A stretch of DNA of 64,000 nucleotides, taken from Marinobacter gelidimuriae (GTDB lineage: Bacteria > Pseudomonadota > Gammaproteobacteria > Pseudomonadales > Oleiphilaceae). The DNA lies in NCBI RefSeq assembly GCF_000372805.1, contig NZ_KB889919.1, positions 1 to 64,000 on the forward strand. The letters are read 5' to 3'. A model generated the notes under the pieces. The model searched no databases and was not told the DNA's origin. It saw only the letters and a list, made by a program, of their open reading frames with translations. The position numbers and the translations under genes were made by a program. This document shows positions 17,042-25,686 of this stretch, one piece after another. How positions within the stretch are numbered: the first letter of the stretch is position 1; each line of letters starts with the position of its first letter.

Positions 17042-18295
17042 GTGTTGCCGTTCATTTATTCCCAACTTATCAGAATCGCCCTGCCGTTTATCCTGATCCG
17101 GCTATGGTGGCGCGGCAGGAATGCCCCCGCCCGCCGCAAAAACTGGCTGCATCGTCTTGGTATTGTGCCGAAAATGTTCGGGCCCGTCATATGGGTGCAT
17201 TCAGTGTCTGTGGGTGAAACCATTGCTACTGCGCCCATGGTTAGACGGTTGCTGGCACAGAATCCTGATGTTGCCATTCTGATGACCGCGATGACCGACA
17301 CCGGTCTGGCCCAGGCCCGGAAGATGTTTGGTGACAGGGTAGCCTATGCTTACGCCCCATACGACACACCGGGCGCAATTCGCCGTTTTCTTGACCGTGT
17401 CAATCCTCGGATTCTGGTCATCCTCGAAACTGAAATCTGGCCCAATATGATTGGCTTGTGCCGCAAGCGCAATGTTCCGGTGTTTCTGATTAATGCCCGG
17501 TTGTCCGAGCGTTCCGCCCTTGGATACGAGCGGGTGAGAAATCTGGTGGCTCCGGTTATGCAGAGCATCACCTGGGTGGCGGCGCAAGCCGAGCCGGATG
17601 CTGAAAGGTTCCGGCGTATTGGTGTGGCGGCAGCGCACGTTGAGGTTACCGGGAGCGTGAAATTTGATGTCGATATTCCGGAGGGTGTTCGTGACGCCGC
17701 TACCCGCTTGCGAGAGCAGTTTGGGCACCGGCCGGTCTGGATTGCGGGCAGCACGCACGATGGTGAGGATGTGCAGCTTCTGGAAGCCCAGCGTGGCGTG
17801 CTGGCACGCCACCCGTCGGCGTTATTAATTCTTGTGCCCCGCCATCCGGAACGCTTCGATGCGGTCGCTGAAATGGCCGCGGGTAAGGGCTTTGCGGTGG
17901 TTCGCCGTTCATCTGGCCAGCCTTCGAAAACCGCCCAGGTTTATGTTGGCGACACCATGGGCGAGCTGATGATGCTCTACGGCGCCAGCGATATGGCTTT
18001 CGTGGGTGGTTCACTGACTGAGCATGGCGGGCACAATCCTCTGGAGCCGGCGGCGTGGGCCATTCCGGTGTTTTCAGGCTCCCACGTGTTTAATTTCGAG
18101 ACGATTTACGAGCGGCTGGAAAGTGATCGCGGCGCTCAGAGGGTGCAGGGCAGTCAGGAACTGGCGCAAGCGGTCAGCCACCTGATGTCGAATTCAACAG
18201 AGCGGCTGGCCTTTGGCCAGCGGGCGCTGGCAGTGGTCAACAAGAACCGTGGGGCGCTGGACAAGGTGGTGGAAGGGATTATCGAGAGGTTGTGA
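17042..18295 (+). CDS. waaA: 3-deoxy-D-manno-octulosonic acid (Kdo) transferase
   Basis: A 417-residue inner-membrane-associated GT30 enzyme that transfers Kdo from CMP-Kdo to the lipid A precursor. It has the N-terminal membrane helix, the IWVHSVSVGET motif with the proposed catalytic glutamate, the LVPRHPERF and GDTMGELMMLYGASD blocks, and GGSLTEHGGHNPLEPAAW. The start is GTG at 17042. It is divergent from the acyltransferase gene. A gutted paralogue in the same divergent arrangement is found at 22.4-22.9 kb, so this copy should supply the essential function. Confidence 0.95.
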   Translation: MLPFIYSQLIRIALPFILIRLWWRGRNAPARRKNWLHRLGIVPKMFGPVIWVHSVSVGETIATAPMVRRLLAQNPDVAILMTAMTDTGLAQARKMFGDRVAYAYAPYDTPGAIRRFLDRVNPRILVILETEIWPNMIGLCRKRNVPVFLINARLSERSALGYERVRNLVAPVMQSITWVAAQAEPDAERFRRIGVAAAHVEVTGSVKFDVDIPEGVRDAATRLREQFGHRPVWIAGSTHDGEDVQLLEAQRGVLARHPSALLILVPRHPERFDAVAEMAAGKGFAVVRRSSGQPSKTAQVYVGDTMGELMMLYGASDMAFVGGSLTEHGGHNPLEPAAWAIPVFSGSHVFNFETIYERLESDRGAQRVQGSQELAQAVSHLMSNSTERLAFGQRALAVVNKNRGALDKVVEGIIERL

Positions 18296-18409
18296 TTTCG
18301 GGCGCCAACGGCAAGCGCTCGGAATCGTAATGCGTTTCCCGATTGACTGTATCGGGTCTGCCAGCATTGTTTTCTCATTGGCCAAAGCATAGGGGGACAT
18401 TCAGTGTTA

Positions 18410-18749
18410 AACCAATCACGCCCTGAGTGGTGGTACCGGTGCTTTGGGTGATAGCCGTGTACCTTAATGCCTTCGCTTTCAAAGCGGGCGCGGTATTCGG
18501 CGCCTGGTAGGACAGGTGGGGTGCTTACTGGAACACAAAGGTTATCAGGTGGCCATCGCAGCGGCCCAACAACTGGCTGCGAACTACCCGGATGTTATGT
18601 TTGTGTTTTTGGGTGAAGGGCCAGATGAAAACTGGCTAAAGCAGCAAGCTGGCAAGATTGATGTCAGTTACTTGGCGGGCTTTCGTGGGCAGCCGCCAGA
18701 GAATGCTTCCCACAAAACCACCAAGCCGTTGCGCCGCGCTCAGGCTTAA
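18410..18749 (+). pseudogene. Glycosyltransferase remnants between waaA and manC
   Basis: From 18516 the plus strand encodes the middle of a GT4 enzyme: LLEHKGYQVAIAAAQQ, then VMFVFLGEGPDENW and SYLAGFRGQ. The likeness ends near 18695, and there is no catalytic EX7E region. Just upstream, on the minus strand at about 18410-18505, a short frame reads YRARFESEGIKVHGYHP, which resembles the N-terminal half of such enzymes. Opposite orientation of the two pieces suggests deletion plus inversion. This explains most of the 504-base stretch between the neighbouring genes; the rest shows nothing recognisable. Confidence 0.55.
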
Positions 18750-18799
18750 CCAGCTAACCACGCGCAGTAAGGTAGCAATCGTATAATATTCCAGCTTTT

Positions 18800-20221
18800 T
18801 CATGTGCGACCGTATTTGTCCTCGTAACGAACAATGTCGTCTTCCCCAAGGTAAGAGCCAGACTGCACTTCAATCAGCTCCAGGTTTATCACGCCCGGAT
18901 TTTCCAGCGAATGAACCTGCCCCACAGGAATGTAGGTAGACTGGTTTTCTGTGACCAGATAGGTTTTTTCGCCGTTGGTGACTTTGGCGGTGCCGCTGAC
19001 CACAACCCAGTGTTCGGCGCGATGGTGATGCATCTGCACCGACAGCTTGGCCCCAGGCTTCACGGTAATCCGTTTAACCTGATAACGCTCACCGTTGTCG
19101 ATGGAGTCGTACAGGCCCCAAGGCCGGTAAACTTCTCGATGGTTCAGGTGCTCGTGGCGTCCGTTTGCTTGCAGCTGCGCCACCAGTTTTTTTACATCCT
19201 GCACTTTGTCTTTATGCGCCACCAGTACGGCGTCTTTGGTTTCTATGATCACCAGATCGTCAACGCCAAGTGTCGCCAGTAAGCGGCTGTCGGCGCGCAC
19301 CAGGGTATTATGGGTGTCCAAAGTCATCACGTCGCCACTGGTGCTGTTACCGTGGGAATCTTTCGGGCTGACTTCCCACAGCGCAGACCAGGAACCGATA
19401 TCGCTCCAGCCAGCGTCCAGTGCGACAACTGCCGCAGCGTCAGTTTTTTCCATTACCGCGTAGTCTACCGATTCATTCGCGCACTCCGCGAAACGGGCCT
19501 CGTCGATACGGGTAAAATCAAAATCCTGGCTTACGTTTTCCATGGCTGCCTCGCAGGCGGCCAGAATATCCGGGCGGTGCTTTCCCAGCTCTTCCAGGTA
19601 GCGGCCGGCGCGGAACATGAACATGCCGCTGTTCCAGAGGTAGTTGCCAGATTCCAGGTAGGATTTTGCGGTTTCTACATCGGGCTTTTCAACAAAGGCT
19701 TTAACTGTATGGCCGCACTCGTTAATGGGGTCGCCGTGGCAGATATAACCGTAGCCGGTTTCCGGGTGCGTTGGCGTAATACCAAACGTAACCAGTTTGT
19801 CGGCTTGTGCCAGGGTGCCGGCCTGTTGAACACACCTTTGAAAGGCCGTCACATTTTGAATAAGATGGTCTGCTGCAAGAACCAGCATTACCGGGTCTTC
19901 TTCGCCCTGCTGGCGGGCCTTTTGCAATTGCAGTGCGGCGAGCGCGATGGCCGGCGCCGTGTTGCGGCCGCAGGGCTCGAGTATAATATGAGCACCCTGA
20001 AAGCCCGCCTGGCGCATTTGCTCAGCGGCAATGAAACGGTGCTCTTCGTTACAGATGATCAGCGGCGGCTGCACCGGCAGGCCATTGAGCCTGACGACGG
20101 TGGATTGCAGCATCGACCACTTCGGGTCTGTCAGTTTCAAAAATTGCTTGGGATTCAGCTGGCGCGAAAGTGGCCACAGCCGTGAGCCAGTACCACCGGC
20201 CAACATTACCGGATAAATCAT
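18800..20221 (-). CDS. manC: Mannose-1-phosphate guanylyltransferase/mannose-6-phosphate isomerase
   Basis: A 473-residue type II bifunctional enzyme (ManC/AlgA/XanB family). The N-terminal pyrophosphorylase domain has [12 protein letters not shown] at residues 9-20, and the middle carries FVEKPD. The C-terminal cupin isomerase domain has [20 protein letters not shown] and [10 protein letters not shown] metal ligands. It makes GDP-mannose for LPS core, O-antigen or other polysaccharide. No other GDP-mannose genes (phosphomannomutase, GDP-mannose dehydratase) lie in the window. It stands alone between remnants of LPS genes. Confidence 0.93.
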   Translation of the reverse strand: MIYPVMLAGGTGSRLWPLSRQLNPKQFLKLTDPKWSMLQSTVVRLNGLPVQPPLIICNEEHRFIAAEQMRQAGFQGAHIILEPCGRNTAPAIALAALQLQKARQQGEEDPVMLVLAADHLIQNVTAFQRCVQQAGTLAQADKLVTFGITPTHPETGYGYICHGDPINECGHTVKAFVEKPDVETAKSYLESGNYLWNSGMFMFRAGRYLEELGKHRPDILAACEAAMENVSQDFDFTRIDEARFAECANESVDYAVMEKTDAAAVVALDAGWSDIGSWSALWEVSPKDSHGNSTSGDVMTLDTHNTLVRADSRLLATLGVDDLVIIETKDAVLVAHKDKVQDVKKLVAQLQANGRHEHLNHREVYRPWGLYDSIDNGERYQVKRITVKPGAKLSVQMHHHRAEHWVVVSGTAKVTNGEKTYLVTENQSTYIPVGQVHSLENPGVINLELIEVQSGSYLGEDDIVRYEDKYGRT

Positions 20222-20336
20222 GAGGCTACTCCGGGCTTGATTGAGCGCAAAAGCGCCATGATGAACAAGTGACTGCTCGGTATAATGTTACCACACAGAG
20301 GTGGCCGCATTGCGTATGCCCAAGCCTCTGAGGTGA

Positions 20337-20720
20337 CTATTCTGTTTTCTGGAAGGCCTCCCAAAAGATTTTTCGCCCCTGAGCTTCCCACTGAATTCTC
20401 TGATCAAAGCGCTTGCTCTTGCGGCGGATATAATGGTTTTGCCAGCGCGTCACACGCGCCATCTGGTTTTGTACCTGAGGCGCACCCAAGCTGTCTACCA
20501 AAAACAGCTCTGCTGTTCCTGATCTGTCTGAAAGCATCAGGTTATGGGGCAGCAAGTTACGGGTGAGAATGCCGTGGGTTCTCAGCCACAGGGTTTAGCG
20601 ATCGACAGCAGCTTTGAGCATCGGTGTGTAGCCGTCTTTCTTCAGCAGCTCTTCAAGCGAGGGGGCGATTTTGCCATCGGCGCACCTAATCAGTTTACTG
20701 GCAGTCGCTGGCCCCATTGA
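20337..20720 (-). pseudogene. YrbL-like (LPS-locus kinase-fold) protein, C-terminal remnant
   Basis: The frame reads CADGKIAPSLEELLKKDGY, continues to KAAVDR, then hits an in-frame TAA at complement 20595-20597. It resumes as LWLRTHGILTRNLLPHNLML and ends LGRKR-like at TAG 20337. The RNLLPHNL motif resembles the catalytic loop of the PhoP-network YrbL family, which has a protein kinase-like fold. The N-terminal half with the ATP-binding lobe is missing, and the remnant runs into the stub of a glycosyltransferase gene. I therefore read it as a dead gene joined to another by deletion. The family assignment is by motif memory. Confidence 0.6.
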
Positions 20721-20815
20721 TGTTGCGACGCTGCCGCTAGCTGTCTGGCGAATTCGACGGTGCCCCGCTCTACACCACCACTGTGCAGCGCTGGCAGCGC
20801 CTGAAGCATTTTCAT
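20690..20815 (-). pseudogene. GT4 glycosyltransferase, N-terminal stub
   Basis: The ATG at complement 20815 opens a 41-codon frame beginning MKMLQALPALHSGGVERGT. This is strikingly like the start of the intact glycosyltransferase at 9.7 kb (MKVVQVLPTLNGGGVEKGT). Likeness ends after about 31 residues, where the YrbL-like remnant begins in another frame. It follows the third ELM1-family gene by two bases, so the old operon order was ELM1-family gene then glycosyltransferase. Confidence 0.7.
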
Positions 20816-20817
20816 CG

Positions 20818-21762
20818 TTAAAGCCCAGTTGATAAGAAGTGTTTCATAACCCAGCGTGCCGCAGCGTCTGCTTGCCAGAATAGAATACGTGATCCTGGAC
20901 TAGCGGTCATAACCTTGTAGTGATCATCCCAGGTGGCCACCAAATGTTCATCTTGCATTGCGGCCAGGCCCAGCGCAACGCGGCTGCGGCGCTTGGCCGG
21001 CAATTGGAACACCCCGGTGGGTACGCCAGACGTTGCCGCTTCGCACACCATCGAATTGCTGTCTGGGGTTATCCAGGCGCAGCGGCTGTGTGCCAAGGCG
21101 GTGCTTAGCCAGTGTTCACCGGTATCCTGCGGTGTTAACACTTGAATCCGGTTGGTTTCCAGCGCAGCCAGCGCCTGCACGCAGCTAGCCGGAGTGCGCC
21201 GGGAGCTGCTGATAACCCAGCTCCATTGCCGGTAGCTGTGCAACAATTCCTCGATCTGCGCCATGACAGCCTCGTCGCTCCACTGAAAATGCGCCGACGG
21301 ACCACCTACCAGTATCAGTCCGCGGGGCTGCGTGCCCAGTTCTTTAATGGGGGTTACGGCGTTGATTACGCCCTGGCTCAGAAACAGGTTCGGGCCCGGT
21401 TTCACCCGGTCGTGTTGGGGAATAATGGCGCCATCTACCCAGCGCAGTGGAAAGCCCGGTTTCATCAGCACCAGTGTGCGCGCACCTTTAAGCTTGCGCA
21501 GGGCCAACAGTAAACGATGGGTTCCGGAGCCGGCGGCGATGATCAGGTCTGGCTGCGGCGGAGCAGGGTCGAGCGCGGGTGGCCGCCCCAGAAGCACTCG
21601 CCATAGGGGCGTTTTGACGCTGTTTACGTCTATCCAGTGCAGTGACGCACCGGCCAGCACCCGCAGTCGGTTGCCCAGGCCTTTGAGTTGGTTGCGGTGG
21701 CCCGGTTTGTTGTCGGTTAGCAACCAGATAACCGGGAAGGACGTGTTAGCGTTTGCGGCCAT
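20818..21762 (-). CDS. ELM1-family protein (Mito_fiss_Elm1), copy 3
   Basis: A 314-residue, apparently complete ELM1-like protein starting MAANANTSFPVIWLL. It has TDNKPGHRNQLKGL, IIAAGSGTHRLLL, LMKPGFPLRWVDGAIIPQHD, VGGPSAHFQW, SSSRRTP and TPDSNSMVCEAATSGVPTGVF. The start at complement 21762 is chosen because the longer frame upstream is the shifted reading of the damaged acyltransferase gene. It overlaps that gene's end by 17 bases. It sits inside a group of decayed LPS genes yet shows no lesion, so it may still be functional. Its reaction is unknown; a glycosyltransferase-like role is inferred from context. Confidence 0.82.
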   Translation of the reverse strand: MAANANTSFPVIWLLTDNKPGHRNQLKGLGNRLRVLAGASLHWIDVNSVKTPLWRVLLGRPPALDPAPPQPDLIIAAGSGTHRLLLALRKLKGARTLVLMKPGFPLRWVDGAIIPQHDRVKPGPNLFLSQGVINAVTPIKELGTQPRGLILVGGPSAHFQWSDEAVMAQIEELLHSYRQWSWVISSSRRTPASCVQALAALETNRIQVLTPQDTGEHWLSTALAHSRCAWITPDSNSMVCEAATSGVPTGVFQLPAKRRSRVALGLAAMQDEHLVATWDDHYKVMTASPGSRILFWQADAAARWVMKHFLSTGL

Positions 21763-22228
21763 AGAAGCCTGGGTCATCTGGATCGGGTCGGGTTTTGAAG
21801 CGACGGGGCCTCCATAGGTACTGGTCCGCAACAGCACGCCTTTTCCGCCCTCTAGCGCGCTCGAAGTTCTCCAGCCCATGTAGGGTGGTAATGGCTTTGA
21901 GTTTGGCGGTATCGCAAAACCAACACACGCCAATTTCCAGTAAGCCAATGCCATTGGCGATAAAAGATTTTTTGACCAACTCGCGTTGCTGCTGCTCAGT
22001 GAGCTGCGGAAAACACAGGCGAATGTTGGTCTCTGTAATGCGCCGCCGGCTGTTACCCAGGCGCCAAACCAGGCGGCCCACGCCGGAGCCGAGCCACCAC
22101 TGCACGCGAAGGGGCAGCTGCGCTACCAGCCACATAAAAAACATGGCCGCCCAGGTAGGCCACCAGCGTGGGTGACGATAGGCGCTAAAGTCAGTGTTTC
22201 GCGGTTGTTTACGGTATTTCTTCTTCAC
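21746..22228 (-). pseudogene. Lipid A acyltransferase paralogue, internally deleted
   Basis: The N-terminal ~125 residues (MKKKYRKQPRNTDFSAY to TLHGLENFERA) and the last ~30 (DQYLWRPRRFKTRP to GFYGRKR) match the intact acyltransferase at 16 kb. The ~160 residues between them, including the HX4E active site, are missing. A two-base loss in a GC repeat shifts the frame after FERA, since the alternative frame still reads ALEGGKGVLL. The large deletion then restores the frame. The result is a misleading open frame of 160 codons without catalytic residues. It was divergent from the decayed waaA copy, as in the intact pair. Confidence 0.88.
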
Positions 22229-22369
22229 TAGAGTTGAACTCGCAAGTCTGTGGAATTTTGGTAAACCAGGGCGTCAGCTGACGTACACAAGCAATAGCGG
22301 GAACCGCCGCAAAAGGCAAACTGCTGATGTTTAGTCTATGATACCCCACTGCCTTATTCGGAGCCCGCT

Positions 22370-22887
22370 GTGCTGTAATTTATCCATTCCCAACTGATCC
22401 GCCTGATGCTGCCTTGATGATTATTGTGCCGCGCCACCCCGAACGTTTCGAGCTGGTCGCCAGCGCTGTTACAAAGGCAGGTTTCAGCCTGGCCCGCCGA
22501 TCGTTGAGCGAGAGCCCCGCTGCTGCTCAGGTGTATTTAGGCGACACCATGGGCGAACTGATGATGCTTTATGGCGCCAGTGATCTTGCTTTTATTGGCG
22601 GCTCGTTGATTGAGCGCGGCGGCCACAACCCTTTGGAGCCGGCGGCCTGGGGGATAGCGGTAATCTCTGGCCCCCACGTATTCAACTTCGAGTCGATTTA
22701 TCAGTGCCTGCAGGAGCACGACGGAGTAACCATCGTAGAGTCTGCTGGGGCGTTGTTAGTGTGTCTGACTCGGCTATTAAATAATCAACAGGCGTTGCAC
22801 GAAAGCGGTCAGCGCGCTTTGGCGGTAGTGGAAAGTAACCGAGGCGCGTTAGGCCGTGTGGTGGCCGGCATCAGCCAGCGGGTTTAG
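22370..22887 (+). pseudogene. Kdo transferase (waaA) paralogue, internally deleted
   Basis: GTG at 22370 begins a frame that matches the start of waaA (FIHSQLIRLMLP against FIYSQLIRIALP) but has TAA as its third codon. After ~16 codons about 250 codons are missing. The sequence resumes at the AALMIIVPRHPERF position and runs to the natural C-terminus, including GDTMGELMMLYGASD and GGHNPLEPAAW. An open frame of 157 codons from 22414 would be called a short protein by gene finders. It lacks the N-terminal acceptor domain and catalytic glutamate, so it cannot act as a Kdo transferase. Confidence 0.9.
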
Positions 22888-22917
22888 GCCCGCCGGCTGA
22901 AAAATGCGGCTACCGGC

Positions 22918-24303
22918 TTACTGGCTCATTGTTTGGCTACTTAGGGTTGTGTCGTCGTTGGCCAGGGCTTCGATGCCCGGTGCGTTTGCGCTCAGCCAGT
23001 TGTTCAGCTCTATCAGGTCCTGCGGGCTTAGAGTGCCAGCCGACTGTTTAAGCCGTAACGAGTTCACCACGTAGTCGTAGCGGGCGTTGGCGAAGTCTCT
23101 CAGCGCTACGTAGTAAGCGCGCTCGGCATCCAGCACTTCGACGATATTTCGTGTGCCGACTTCGTATCCCGCTCTGGTTGCTTCGAGAGCACTGCGACGG
23201 GAAATGATTGTCCGCTCCAGGGCGGAAGCGGATTCGATGTTGTTATTTACGGTGAGGAAAAGGCTGCGGGTGTCCACTCTGACATCGCGCTGCGTCGTGT
23301 TGAGTTGCTGTTCCGAGACCCTTACCAATGCCCTCTGCTGACGTACACCTGCCTGGGTACCTCCGCCGCTATACAGCGGAATGTTGAGTTCAAGGCTGAT
23401 TGAGTTAATGGTTGTGGTACCTCCACCCTGAGTTTGCACACCAGAAAAGCCACCCAGGCCCCGGAGATCGGAGTTAACGTGGGAAGCTGTCAGGTCAAGT
23501 GTCGGATAGTGCCCTGCCTTGGCTACCTTCAATTGCGCTTCGGTGGCTGCCAGTTCGTGACTGGCTGATTGAATCGACCAGTTCTGCTGTAAGGCAGTTT
23601 CTTCCCAGACGGAAGGGTTCATTGGTGTCGGCCTGCTGAGAGGAAACTCCTGGCGCAGGTTCTCGACGCTGGTGGCGTACTCGCCCGTCAGCCGTGCCAG
23701 TCGCTCCTTGGCAACATTGAGGTCGTTCTCCGCCGCAATGCGCAGGCTCTTACTGTCGTCAAAGCTTGCTCTCGCTTCGAAGACGGCGGTAATCGCTATG
23801 AGGCCAACGTCGAACCGTTCCTGTGCCTGTTTGTACTGCCGCTGGATAGCTGCTTCCGTTGCCCGTGCAGTGCTCAGCGCATCGTTTGCCCTGAGCACGT
23901 TAAAATACGCAGTGGCAACATCCAGTATCAGCTGCTGCTGAGCAAGGTTGTAATCGGCTCTGGCGGCGTCTGTGTCCAGTTTGCTGACGTCATGCCGGAA
24001 CCACTCTTCAGCCCGGAACAGCGGCTGAGTCAGCTGTAAACCATAACGGAGAATCTTGTAGCTGTCGTTACTGGTCGGTTCGTCCGAGTCGTCGTGGGTC
24101 GCACCGCCAAATGCGCTGAGCTGGGGAAGCAGAAAGCTTCGTGTTACTCCCGTCGCTTCCTCAGTCGCATCCAGTGTGGCTCTGGCACCGGCAATTCCAG
24201 AGTCGTAGGAGATTGCTTTTTCGTAGGTTTCAATCAGGTCCATGGCAAACACGGGCGACGCCGCAAAAAGGCCGATAAGCCCGGATAGCAATTGTTTCTT
24301 CAT
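22918..24303 (-). CDS. tolC: TolC-family outer-membrane channel protein
   Basis: A 461-residue outer-membrane efflux/secretion duct. It has a signal peptide (MKKQLLSGLIGLFAASPVFA), then the two repeated TolC halves with long coiled-coil segments and the typical GTRNIVEVLDAERAYY motif near the C-terminus. The start at complement 24303 is set by the signal peptide and a strong AGGAGGAG site just upstream; the longer frame is not needed. Its partners would be RND and ABC transporters elsewhere in the genome. It is divergent from the yqiB-cpdA unit, which is a common gammaproteobacterial arrangement. Confidence 0.94.
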   Translation of the reverse strand: MKKQLLSGLIGLFAASPVFAMDLIETYEKAISYDSGIAGARATLDATEEATGVTRSFLLPQLSAFGGATHDDSDEPTSNDSYKILRYGLQLTQPLFRAEEWFRHDVSKLDTDAARADYNLAQQQLILDVATAYFNVLRANDALSTARATEAAIQRQYKQAQERFDVGLIAITAVFEARASFDDSKSLRIAAENDLNVAKERLARLTGEYATSVENLRQEFPLSRPTPMNPSVWEETALQQNWSIQSASHELAATEAQLKVAKAGHYPTLDLTASHVNSDLRGLGGFSGVQTQGGGTTTINSISLELNIPLYSGGGTQAGVRQQRALVRVSEQQLNTTQRDVRVDTRSLFLTVNNNIESASALERTIISRRSALEATRAGYEVGTRNIVEVLDAERAYYVALRDFANARYDYVVNSLRLKQSAGTLSPQDLIELNNWLSANAPGIEALANDDTTLSSQTMSQ

Positions 24304-24546
24304 TTCTCCTCCTGAAAACCTGTGCGCTTGGGCGAGCGCCCGCTTGATGGCAAGCAAATCTATATCCCCTATTATGGCCAATTATCACCGACAGCTCTAC
24401 CGTTGTAGAATGCATGTATTTTCAAATTGCACCCGAGTCGAATGTCCGTGTTCAGTTTCAGAGGCCAGGCTCCATACTTGCCCTGAACTTACGCACAACT
24501 TGCAATCAGCGCCGACCAGGGACTATCTTTCAAAACTGTTTTTAGC

Positions 24547-24858
24547 TTAGGGCAAACCATTCTGCAAACCGCGCGCTTTACCGAAACCCTGCTGCTTGAG
24601 CAGGTGCACAACGCCGGGCGCTGGCTGAACAATCCGAAAATGACCGTGCGGGTGTATCATGATGCCAGTATGGCGGAGGTGATCAGCTGTTACCGTGACC
24701 GCCAGATTGCGCCGGTGAACGACTATCCCAATCGCTATATGCACCACCCCGATGAAAAAGTGCAGGTGAACAGTTTTTTGACTGACTGGCTGGATTACTG
24801 CCTGCGTTTTGGCCACCTGCCCATGGAGTATGCGGTCTGGAGATTCTCTGTCCCGTGA
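24547..24858 (+). pseudogene. DUF1249 protein (YqiB-like), 5'-truncated
   Basis: The frame reads TARFTETLLLEQVHNAGRW, continues through MTVRVYHDASMAEVI and the YDYP-like NDYPNRYMHH block, and ends FLTDWLDYCLRFGHL. This matches roughly the last two thirds of YqiB. No start codon or ribosome site fits the full protein, and about 50 N-terminal residues are missing. nudF, which normally precedes yqiB, is absent: tolC lies directly upstream. A GTG at 24604 could start a short product. The stop overlaps the cpdA start (GTGA). The 243 bases between tolC and this remnant should contain the tolC promoter; nothing else is recognised. Confidence 0.7.
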
Positions 24859-25679
24859 CGACTCAACTTTTATTCCAAGATCCGCCACAGCAGCGACCGC
24901 TAAGAGTTCTGCAGCTGACAGACCCCCACCTGAAAGCCGACCGCGATGGTAAGTTGCTTGGCATGAACACTCGCGACAGCCTGGCCGCGGTGATTGATGA
25001 CGTACTGAAACGCTGCGGTCAGCCAGATTTGGTGCTGGCCACCGGTGATTTGGCACAGGATGGCAGCGTTGATGCCTACGAGGCGCTGGCGCGGGCGTTG
25101 GCGAGATTCGATTGCGACAGCCTGTGGATTCCGGGTAACCACGACAATACCGAGCGGCTGTGGCCGGTTGCCCGCCGCTACCGTGCCGAGCGCAAACACC
25201 TGAAGCAGGGCGGCTGGCAGATTCTGATGCTGGACTCATCGGTCCCGCGCAAGGTGCACGGCGAGTTAACCCGGCAAGAGTTGGAATGGCTAGACGCAAC
25301 TCTGGCAGCGAACCCCCGGTTGCCCGCGCTCATAGCTTTGCATCATCACCCGGTGGATATAACCGCCAACTGGATGGCAGACATTGGCCTGCACAATCGT
25401 GACGCTTTCTGGGAAATTATTAATCGCCACCCACAGGTTAGAGTTGTTGCCTGGGGCCATATTCATCAGGAAGTGGACCGGCAGGAAAACGGCGTGCGCC
25501 TGTTGGGCACGCCCTCAACCTGTATTCAATTTACCGCCGGCGCCCGTGAGTTCTCGGTTGAAGAGCGGGCACCCGGGTACCGTTGGTTCGAGCTGGGCAG
25601 CGCCGGCGGGTTTACCACGAAGGTACACCGGGCGCTGGATTTCAAGGTAGTGCTGGATCGCGACAGCGGGGGTTATTAA
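24855..25679 (+). CDS. cpdA: 3',5'-cyclic AMP phosphodiesterase
   Basis: A 274-residue calcineurin-like metallophosphoesterase that hydrolyses cAMP in the cytosol and so limits CRP/Vfr signalling. All metal motifs are present in order: TDPHL, GDLAQDG, GNHDN, HHHPV and GHIHQE. The GTG start overlaps the yqiB remnant stop (GTGA), showing translational coupling inherited from the old operon. Loss of the yqiB start may lower cpdA translation, but this is inference. Confidence 0.93.
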   Translation: MTTQLLFQDPPQQRPLRVLQLTDPHLKADRDGKLLGMNTRDSLAAVIDDVLKRCGQPDLVLATGDLAQDGSVDAYEALARALARFDCDSLWIPGNHDNTERLWPVARRYRAERKHLKQGGWQILMLDSSVPRKVHGELTRQELEWLDATLAANPRLPALIALHHHPVDITANWMADIGLHNRDAFWEIINRHPQVRVVAWGHIHQEVDRQENGVRLLGTPSTCIQFTAGAREFSVEERAPGYRWFELGSAGGFTTKVHRALDFKVVLDRDSGGY

Positions 25680-25686
25680 GCCCTGC

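Noticed and set aside
22414-22887. 157-codon frame as a functional Kdo transferase
   Set aside because: It lacks the N-terminal domain; the original start with a stop as third codon is still visible at 22370.
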